Positions 26,139 through 31,217 of a DNA stretch of 31,217 nucleotides are shown piece after piece. The DNA lies in NCBI GenBank assembly GCA_020721025.1, contig DYNO01000012.1, forward strand, positions 1-31,217, read 5' to 3'. Below the pieces are notes generated by a model. The model searched no databases and was not told the origin of the DNA. It worked only from the letters and a program-made list of their open reading frames with translations. This DNA comes from Thiomargarita sp. (GTDB taxonomy: Bacteria > Pseudomonadota > Gammaproteobacteria > Beggiatoales > Beggiatoaceae). Position numbers and translations under genes: made by a program. Positions within the stretch are counted from its first letter, which is position 1. The number at the start of each line of letters is the position of its first letter.

Positions 26139-27341
26139 ATGTCACAACATTATTTTTACAAAGCGATGGACAGTCGTGGGCGATTGACGCAAGGACAAAT
26201 TAGTGCCAATAATGTCAATGACTTAGAGGCACGACTCGAACGCATGGGATTTGACCTGATTGATTACAAATTGCAAAAAGATCGGCATTCACGCTTTGGC
26301 AAGGTGACACGGCAAGATTTGATCACTTTTTGTTTCACGATGGAGCAACTCACTCGTGCTGGTGTGCCGATTATGGCGGGTTTGGAAGACATGCGCGACA
26401 GTTTGCCCCAGTCCCGATTACGCGAAGTTGTTTCCAGTTTGATTGAAAATATTCAAGGCGGAGAAAATTTATCCGAAGCCATGCGTCACTTTCCCGATGT
26501 ATTTGACCAAGTGTTTGTTAGTTTGGTGAGTGCGGGCGAACACAGCGGTAACATGAGCAAAGTTTTTGAACATTTAACCGAAACATTGAAGTGGCACGAC
26601 GAATTGATCGCAAAAACCAAAAAACTTATTATGTATCCAACCTTTGTGGGTATCGTGATCGTTGGTGTATTCTTCTTTTTGATGATGTACCTCGTACCCC
26701 AATTAAAACAATTTTTTGAAAGCATGGGCAAGCAACTCCCTGCTCACACTCGTTTTTTATTGCAACTTTCAGATTTTATCGTGGCTTATTGGTATATCGT
26801 GCTCTCCTTGCCAATTTTTGCAACAGTTGGATTACATTTTGGTCTGCGCTATAGCAGTCGCTTAAGATTCGCATTTGATCGGATTAAGTTGCGTATTTGG
26901 ATTATTGGACCAATTTTGGAAAAAATCATTTTGGCACGGTTTACTAATTTTTTTGCACTGCTGTTTAGCTCAGGAATCACGGTGCTGGACAGCTTACAAA
27001 TCAGTAAAAAATTGGCAGGGAACGTAGTCATTGAGGCGGCAATTCAACGAGTTATCGACCAAATTGCAGACGGCGTGGGGATCAGTGAAAGTTTTGAACG
27101 AGCGCGGCTTTTTCCACAATTGGTGTTACGCATGGTGAAAATCGGTGAATCGACCGGCGAACTGGATTCCGCGCTGTTGAACGTGACATATTTTTATAAT
27201 CGTGAGATTCGCGATTCGATAGACCGAATTCAAACCATGATTGAGCCATTAATGATTGTTATCATGGGTTTACTGTTGGGTTGGGTGATGTTATCGGTAT
27301 TGGGACCGGTGTATGACATGATCTCGAAATTTAATTTTTAA
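26139..27341 (+). CDS. Type II secretion / type IV pilus inner-membrane platform protein (GspF/PilC family)
   Basis: GspF and PilC form the inner-membrane core on which the assembly ATPase acts. The protein has 400 residues. An N-terminal KAMDSRGRLTQGQISANNVNDLEARLERMG domain is followed by two T2SSF repeats: RQDLITFCFTMEQLTRAGVPIMAGLEDM near residue 60, and LARFTNFFALLFSSGITVLDSLQIS near 265. Membrane helices are at about 168-188, 215-235 and 370-392. The ATG at 26139 has a good AGAGGAA site at 26126-26132 overlapping the mnmA stop; the frame is open further upstream inside mnmA, but that is not the start. It is isolated from other gsp or pil genes, like the gspL-like gene at 2704-3888. Whether it serves secretion or pili is not decided by sequence. 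Confidence 0.88.
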   Translation: MSQHYFYKAMDSRGRLTQGQISANNVNDLEARLERMGFDLIDYKLQKDRHSRFGKVTRQDLITFCFTMEQLTRAGVPIMAGLEDMRDSLPQSRLREVVSSLIENIQGGENLSEAMRHFPDVFDQVFVSLVSAGEHSGNMSKVFEHLTETLKWHDELIAKTKKLIMYPTFVGIVIVGVFFFLMMYLVPQLKQFFESMGKQLPAHTRFLLQLSDFIVAYWYIVLSLPIFATVGLHFGLRYSSRLRFAFDRIKLRIWIIGPILEKIILARFTNFFALLFSSGITVLDSLQISKKLAGNVVIEAAIQRVIDQIADGVGISESFERARLFPQLVLRMVKIGESTGELDSALLNVTYFYNREIRDSIDRIQTMIEPLMIVIMGLLLGWVMLSVLGPVYDMISKFNF

Positions 27342-27381
27342 TCAATAAATTATCTCTCATTGAATTTTTCATGCAACAATC

Positions 27382-27487
27382 GTTCGGACAGTTTTTCGTC
27401 ATTATTTGCGAAATCAATACGTTGAAAGCATTAATGTTGATTTGCCAACCTGTTGAAATTTCAATAAAATTTTAAAACTATCCGAAC
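27382..27487. repeat. 106-bp miniature terminal-inverted-repeat element, copy B
   Basis: Same length as the copy at 20537-20642, with ends GTTCGGACAGTTTT and AAAACTATCCGAAC (13 of 14 bases complementary). Interior landmarks are shared in the same order (AAATCAAT, ATGTTG, AACC, TTGA, AATTTT), while the rest has diverged. It begins 40 bases after the gspF-like stop, again directly 3' of a gene. No coding capacity. Confidence 0.75.
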
Positions 27488-27491
27488 CACT

Positions 27492-27518
27492 GAAATCTGT
27501 CAGATTTCTGAAATTCAG
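27492..27518. repeat. Tandem palindromes
   Basis: GAAATCTG-T-CAGATTTC (27492-27508) is a perfect odd palindrome. It runs directly into CTGAA-A-TTCAG (27508-27518). There is no T-run, so it is not a standard terminator. It could be a protein-binding site or a repeat fragment. Confidence 0.5.
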
Positions 27519-27783
27519 GTTTAACTGAAAAATACTGCCATCCAATATCTTTTCGGAATAATGATTCCTCCCGCGCTTCTCTTGTCAATTATCGCAAAAA
27601 ACCAAATGTGAAAATGACATCGCCAAAATCCGATGTAAAACAATAAGTAAAATCAAGAAATTGTCAATTTTATCTACTTGGATAGAAAAAACAATATCGC
27701 CGCGGAAAATTTCAAAAATCAACGCGCCTGCTTAAAAAAGTCCATCCACTTTTAATCAAAATAATACCCGTTGTACTATGCGC

Positions 27784-27812
27784 TTGATCTCTGGTGAATG
27801 GATAGCTATAAT
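27784..27812 (+). promoter_or_regulatory. Predicted sigma-70 promoter of the TonB receptor gene
   Basis: TTGATC (27784-27789), exactly 17 bases, then TATAAT (27807-27812). The expected start point is about 27818-27820, roughly 50 bases before the receptor ATG. This is the best promoter in the window. Confidence 0.75.
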
Positions 27813-27814
27813 GC

Positions 27815-27840
27815 TCGTTATATATTTTTATACATAACGA
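27815..27840. promoter_or_regulatory. ModE-like operator overlapping the receptor's transcription start
   Basis: TCGTTATATA (27815-27824), a 6-base spacer and TACATAACGA (27831-27840) form an inverted repeat with 9 of 10 positions complementary. As I remember it, the ModE (molybdate-dependent repressor) site has the same plan, CGTTATAT and TACATAACG arms around about 6 bases. It starts 3 bases after the -10 box and covers the start site, so a bound protein would repress. No modE gene is in the window. Confidence 0.55.
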
Positions 27841-27868
27841 AAAATCATGGTCATCGGGAGCGACATTC

Positions 27869-29857
27869 ATGATAAAACTTGAGATAAGCTGCATTTTATT
27901 ACTCGTATCCTGTACAACTTCTACCAGTATCGCTCAGGAACAAGACAATATTTTCACTTTGGGCGAAGTGGAAGTAACGGCGACGCGGAAAGAACCGATT
28001 AATCAAGGCGCGGTGCGTGTTCTTGGGCAAGAAGAAATGCACTTACGTCAACAAGATACGGTCGGACAAGCTCTTGCCTTATTGCCGGGAGTGAATACTT
28101 CTAATTTTGGTGCAAGAAATGAACAAACTGTTTATATTCGAGGGTTTGATCTCCGCCAAGTACCTATTTTTGTCGATGGAATTCCGATTTATGTTCCCTA
28201 CGATGGTTACGTTGATCTGGGACGCTTCACCACATTTGATTTGTCGAAAGTTGAAGTATCGAAAGGATTTAGCTCGGTTTTATATGGGCCCAATACCTTG
28301 GGTAGTGCGATTAATTTAGTTACGCAAAAACCCCGTAAACCGCTGGAAGGTAACGTTGGTGGGGGAATTTCTTTTGATGATTCGGGTCAACAGGGTTATC
28401 GGAGTTATTTAAATATTGGTTCTCGTCAACCACTTTGGTATATTCAGAGCAATATCAGTTATTTAGATGAAGATCATTTCAGCGTGCCCGACGATTTCAT
28501 TGCCACTGCAGTGGAAGACGGTGGCAAACGGGATAATTCCTATCGCCAAGATCAAAAACTCAATCTTAAAATTGCCTATACGCCGAATGCAAATGATGAG
28601 TATTCTTTAAACTATATTAATCAACAAGCTAAAAAGGGCACGCCACCGTATGCGGGTAAGGACAGCTCCATCAAGCCGCGATTTTGGCAGTGGCCCTATT
28701 GGGATAAGGAAAGTTTGTATTACATTTCTAACACCACACTGAATAATGGCGCAGTTCTCAAGGGGCGGTTGTATTACGATACCTTTAAAAACAGCCTGTT
28801 TAGTTATGACGATCAAACTTATACCAAGCAGGTGAAACCGTATGCGTTTAAAAGCGATTATAACGATTACAGTTATGGTGGGAATGTGGAATTGGGATTG
28901 CCAGAATTTCATGGTAATGCGCTGAAATTTTCTTTATTTTTCAAAGATAATGTGCATCGTGAGCGGACGACGGGTGTGCCATTGTTGCGATTCAAGGATC
29001 GTACTTATTCCCTTGCTGCTGAAGATAGAGTACGTTGGTCGCCTTCCCTCAGCATGGTTGCGGGTATGAGTTTCGATCACCGCCAAAGTTTGGAAGCGCA
29101 AGATTATAACAGTCAAACTCAAACCATCGGTGATTTTGCCACCATGAAAAAATCTGCGTGGAATCCGCAAGTTGGTTGGTTTTATGACCTGACAAAACGC
29201 GATGCCGTGAGACTGACATTATCCCGTAAAACCCGTTTTCCTACCATTAAAGATCGCTATTCTTACCGTCTTGGTGCGGCTATTCCCAATCCCGACTTGA
29301 CTCCAGAATCGGCAAATCATCTGGAAATTGGCTACAGCGGTTTTCCGGAGGCATCGACTTATGTGAATACTTCGTTGTTTTATAGCAAGGTTTCCGATTT
29401 GATTCAAGCAGTTAATCTCATGCCAAATTTGTATCAGCTTCAAAATATTGGCAAAGTAACGCAGCGGAGGTTGGAATTGGATATTCGCCATTATTCACTT
29501 GATCCGGTTGAAATTGGGGCAAATTACACCCTGTTGGATCGTAAAAATGACAGTAATTCAAATATTTATCTCACGGATACGCCCAAACATAAATTTATGG
29601 CTTATGCCAATTGGAAGATCATACCCGCGTGGTTAGCAACGGTAAATTTTGAATATAACTCAAAACGTTACAGTTCCAGTAATGGCAAACGGATCGCAGA
29701 AGGTTTTCATGTTGTGAATTTACAAAGCACGTACCAGTTGAAACAGACTGAATTTGGCGTGGGCATTACCAACTTACTTGACGAATATTATGAGTATTCT
29801 GAAGGTTATCCTGAGCGAGGACGGCTCTATTCTCTGTGGTTTAAACATTCGTTCTAA
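27869..29857 (+). CDS. TonB-dependent outer-membrane receptor (complete)
   Basis: A 662-residue receptor with a signal peptide (MIKLEISCILLLVSCTTSTSIAQ) and a TonB-box-like segment FTLGEVEVTATRK. The plug domain contains TVGQALALLPGV, VYIRGFDLRQVPIFVDGIPIYVPYDGYVDLGRF and VEVSKGFSSVLYGPNTLGSAINLVT. A full 22-strand-size barrel follows, with a late NLLDEYYEYSEGYPERGRLYSLWFKHSF end carrying the terminal Phe. The ATG at 27869 has GGGAG 8 bases upstream. The ligand is not evident from the plug. The promoter carries a ModE-like site, and a binding-protein gene and a di-heme oxidoreductase-like gene follow, so uptake of an oxyanion or metal is a reasonable guess. It does not pair with the broken receptor at 6795-8482, whose plug is of a different type. 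Confidence 0.93.
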   Translation: MIKLEISCILLLVSCTTSTSIAQEQDNIFTLGEVEVTATRKEPINQGAVRVLGQEEMHLRQQDTVGQALALLPGVNTSNFGARNEQTVYIRGFDLRQVPIFVDGIPIYVPYDGYVDLGRFTTFDLSKVEVSKGFSSVLYGPNTLGSAINLVTQKPRKPLEGNVGGGISFDDSGQQGYRSYLNIGSRQPLWYIQSNISYLDEDHFSVPDDFIATAVEDGGKRDNSYRQDQKLNLKIAYTPNANDEYSLNYINQQAKKGTPPYAGKDSSIKPRFWQWPYWDKESLYYISNTTLNNGAVLKGRLYYDTFKNSLFSYDDQTYTKQVKPYAFKSDYNDYSYGGNVELGLPEFHGNALKFSLFFKDNVHRERTTGVPLLRFKDRTYSLAAEDRVRWSPSLSMVAGMSFDHRQSLEAQDYNSQTQTIGDFATMKKSAWNPQVGWFYDLTKRDAVRLTLSRKTRFPTIKDRYSYRLGAAIPNPDLTPESANHLEIGYSGFPEASTYVNTSLFYSKVSDLIQAVNLMPNLYQLQNIGKVTQRRLELDIRHYSLDPVEIGANYTLLDRKNDSNSNIYLTDTPKHKFMAYANWKIIPAWLATVNFEYNSKRYSSSNGKRIAEGFHVVNLQSTYQLKQTEFGVGITNLLDEYYEYSEGYPERGRLYSLWFKHSF

Positions 29858-29875
29858 CAGCAAGTGTGACTGTCA

Positions 29876-29903
29876 AGACTGGGGAAATTTAAACAACCAG
29901 TCT
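29876..29903 (+). terminator. Candidate terminator after the TonB receptor gene
   Basis: AGACTGG (29876-29882) and CCAGTCT (29897-29903) form a perfect 7-bp stem around a 14-base loop, followed by ATTTTC. It lies 18 bases after the receptor stop. The T-tract is short, so efficiency is uncertain. Confidence 0.45.
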
Positions 29904-29951
29904 ATTTTCAATTAACTAGGACTTTCCAATGGTTATTATCTGGCGACAGAA

Positions 29952-30899
29952 ATGGCAGGCTTTGGATTTGTGATTAATCCTGAGTATTTACAACAACATC
30001 AATTGCCCGCTCCAAAAACGTGGTTTGATTTAGCGCAACCGATTTACGCAACTCACCTTGCTTTTCCCATTCCTTCCAAAGTGGGTTTCGCCCCTGCAAT
30101 CATTGATTTCATTTTGCAAGCCTACGGATGGCAAGCGGGTTGGGCATTACTCAGTGAAATTACGGCAAATGCCTATTTAATGGATTTTAGCCAAGGGGAA
30201 ACGGTGGTTGATCGCATCGCGGGCGGTAAAAATGGCATTGGTTTAAGCATTGATTTTTTTGTAGCCGCCAAGATCGCTAACGGTGCCGCGCTGAGTTTTA
30301 CTTATCCCAAAATCACTGCTTATTCACCCGCTTACGTCGCCATCACTGCAAAAACCACCGCGCGTCCAGAAGCCCAACAATTCGTCGAGTTTTTACTCTC
30401 TGATTCGGGACAAAAAACGTTGTTCGATCCAGATATTAGAAAATTGCCAGTTCGTCCTGCGATTTATCAAGATGCTCCCAAAGGTTATTACAATCCTTTC
30501 GTAGCAATTCAAGCGATGGACAATTTTGTGTTTGATAATCAACTCGGTATTGCATCACAGGGCATCACCGTCGCTTTATTCGATCAATTATTTACGCAGC
30601 GTCAAGTACAACTCAAAAAGTTATGGCAAACCTTGCAGCAGGCAGAAAATCTGTTGAAACATCAATATGATCCTTATTTATGGCACCAACTGCAACAAGC
30701 TAAAAAATTGGCTATCAATACCCCATTGACTGCTGCCGATGCTGCCAATCCCGCGTTACAACAAATTTTCGCGCAACGCAAAACCGCCGCAGAATTTGAA
30801 ACCCAAGCGATTACTATTGAAAAACAATGGGGTGCGATAATTGATCGAAATTATCAAGATGCCCTGAAACTAGCTCTCGACATCATCGCTACTTATTAA
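29952..30899 (+). CDS. ABC-transporter periplasmic substrate-binding protein, N-terminally truncated
   Basis: This frame matches the second part of an extracellular solute-binding protein of the iron/phosphoglycerate-like group. Matching segments are EMAGFGFVINPEYLQQHQLPAPKTWFDLA, FPIPSKVGFAPAIIDFILQAYGWQAGWALLSEI, GGKNGIGLSIDFFVAAKIANGA and DPDIRKLPVRPAIYQDAPKGYYNPF, then a helical C-terminal extension. The family resemblance continues upstream of the ATG (NGYYLATE, 29928-29951) to an in-frame stop at 29913-29915. The signal peptide and the first lobe (roughly 100 or more residues) are absent. The ATG at 29952 is therefore internal, and the gene is probably a remnant left by a deletion between the receptor and this gene. 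No permease or ATPase gene is in view. Any product would stay in the cytoplasm. Confidence 0.7.
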   Translation: MAGFGFVINPEYLQQHQLPAPKTWFDLAQPIYATHLAFPIPSKVGFAPAIIDFILQAYGWQAGWALLSEITANAYLMDFSQGETVVDRIAGGKNGIGLSIDFFVAAKIANGAALSFTYPKITAYSPAYVAITAKTTARPEAQQFVEFLLSDSGQKTLFDPDIRKLPVRPAIYQDAPKGYYNPFVAIQAMDNFVFDNQLGIASQGITVALFDQLFTQRQVQLKKLWQTLQQAENLLKHQYDPYLWHQLQQAKKLAINTPLTAADAANPALQQIFAQRKTAAEFETQAITIEKQWGAIIDRNYQDALKLALDIIATY

Positions 30900-30916
30900 T
30901 CAGGCGCGCTTCTATT

Positions 30917-31217
30917 ATGAAAACGTTTTATTTTCAACCCTGTTTGATTTATCTGACCGTTGCATTGTCTGTGACGGGAACAGAAGCGGCAGAAAATTAT
31001 TTCACAACTGACGCAACTCGTGACGCATTTTCGCAACCGATTCCCAATTTAACCGAGTCCCAGCGGCTACAATTTTTTCAAGGTCGTCGTCTCTTTCAAC
31101 AAGTCTGGTTAATTAGTCCTTCGAGCAGTGAAGAAAGTGCGGCGATTGATGGCTTGGGAGCGGTGTATAGAACCGGTTTGACATCTTTAAAACCAAACCA
31201 AACAGGTTTATACCGGA
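30917..31217 (+). CDS. Di-heme oxidoreductase-like (DHOR/DUF1111-type) protein, 5' part only
   Basis: Translating from the ATG gives a signal peptide (MKTFYFQPCLIYLTVALSVTGTEAA) and then IPNLTESQRLQFFQGRRLFQQVWLISPSSSEESAAIDGLGAVY. This is the N-terminal pattern of exported di-heme oxidoreductases once called thiol oxidoreductases (F-x-x-G-R-x-LF...W...DGLG). In that family a CxxCH heme site normally follows DGLG within about ten residues. The remaining 18 residues here (from RTGLTSLK) contain no Cys. Either the gene is interrupted near 31170 or this member differs. The window ends before this can be settled. It starts 17 bases after the binding-protein frame. Confidence 0.5.
   Translation, partial: MKTFYFQPCLIYLTVALSVTGTEAAENYFTTDATRDAFSQPIPNLTESQRLQFFQGRRLFQQVWLISPSSSEESAAIDGLGAVYRTGLTSLKPNQTGLYR

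Larger units (their letters stand above)
27342..27868. other. Intergenic region between the gspF-like gene and the TonB receptor
   Basis: The 527 bases contain no supportable gene. In order they hold the second 106-bp inverted-repeat element (27382-27487), a compact palindrome cluster (27492-27518), an AT-rich stretch where I see nothing definite (27520-27780), and the receptor's promoter with its operator-like repeat (27784-27840). Confidence 0.7.

Noticed and set aside
27492..27518. Rho-independent terminator for the gspF-like gene
   Set aside because: The palindromes have 1-base centres and no following T-run; the 106-bp element upstream is a likelier transcription stop.
27815..27840. Fur box at the TonB receptor promoter
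   Set aside because: The repeat lacks the GATAAT hexamer pattern of Fur sites; the CGTTAT/ATAACG arms with a 6-base spacer fit a ModE plan better.
1..31217. CRISPR arrays, rRNA and tRNA genes
   Set aside because: I looked for evenly spaced direct repeats and for tRNA arm patterns with TTCGA-type T-loops in the intergenic stretches and saw none. A covariance-model search would be decisive.

Overview
The window looks like a chromosomal segment from an AT-rich gammaproteobacterium. The core genes are of gammaproteobacterial type: LolA, a class A PBP1A, PlsY, a UbiH-family hydroxylase, UbiA, MnmA, MetG, GspL- and GspF-like type II secretion proteins. A paired palindromic repeat in one intergenic region resembles repeats I associate with Beggiatoa/Thiothrix-type (Thiotrichales) genomes. 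That placement is inference; no rRNA or other phylogenetic marker is present.

Layout. 1-6777 is an accessory, defence-island-like block. It holds the C-terminal remnant of a TnpB (IS605-type) gene, a DUF3696-type AAA ATPase with an unrecognised partner gene, a lone gspL-like gene, and a single-polypeptide type IIG restriction-modification enzyme. 6795-8482 is a broken TonB-dependent receptor gene with two frameshifts, both at homopolymer runs, and probably missing barrel sequence. 8483-8924 carries a roughly 53-bp repeat in two inverted copies. 8925-10961 is metG. 11452-12676 holds a DUF7931/PLD-like gene and lolA.

12920-20434 is a tightly packed plus-strand run: mrcA, plsY, ubiH-like, metZ, then an AAA ATPase and a small PD-(D/E)xK-like protein. 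The last four junctions overlap by 1 to 4 bases or have a gap of only 4 bases, so what looks like a two-gene ATPase-nuclease system rides at the tail of a housekeeping operon. The convergent ubiA and squalene/phytoene synthase pair follows on the minus strand (20648-22536).

22773-27341 contains an unrecognised 226-aa gene, a DUF5939-type class III nucleotidyl cyclase, mnmA and a gspF/pilC-family gene. 27869-31217 is an uptake-like cluster: a complete TonB-dependent receptor, a substrate-binding protein gene that has lost its 5' part, and the start of a gene resembling di-heme oxidoreductases (cut by the window end). A consensus-like promoter (TTGATC-17-TATAAT) precedes the receptor. Overlapping its expected start point is a 26-bp inverted repeat that closely resembles a ModE (molybdate repressor) operator.

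Two dispersed copies of a 106-bp terminal-inverted-repeat element sit just 3' of genes, at 20537-20642 and 27382-27487. The main leads are the ModE-like operator on the TonB receptor, the metZ-linked ATPase-nuclease pair, the DUF3696 pair in the defence block, and the two miniature repeat families.
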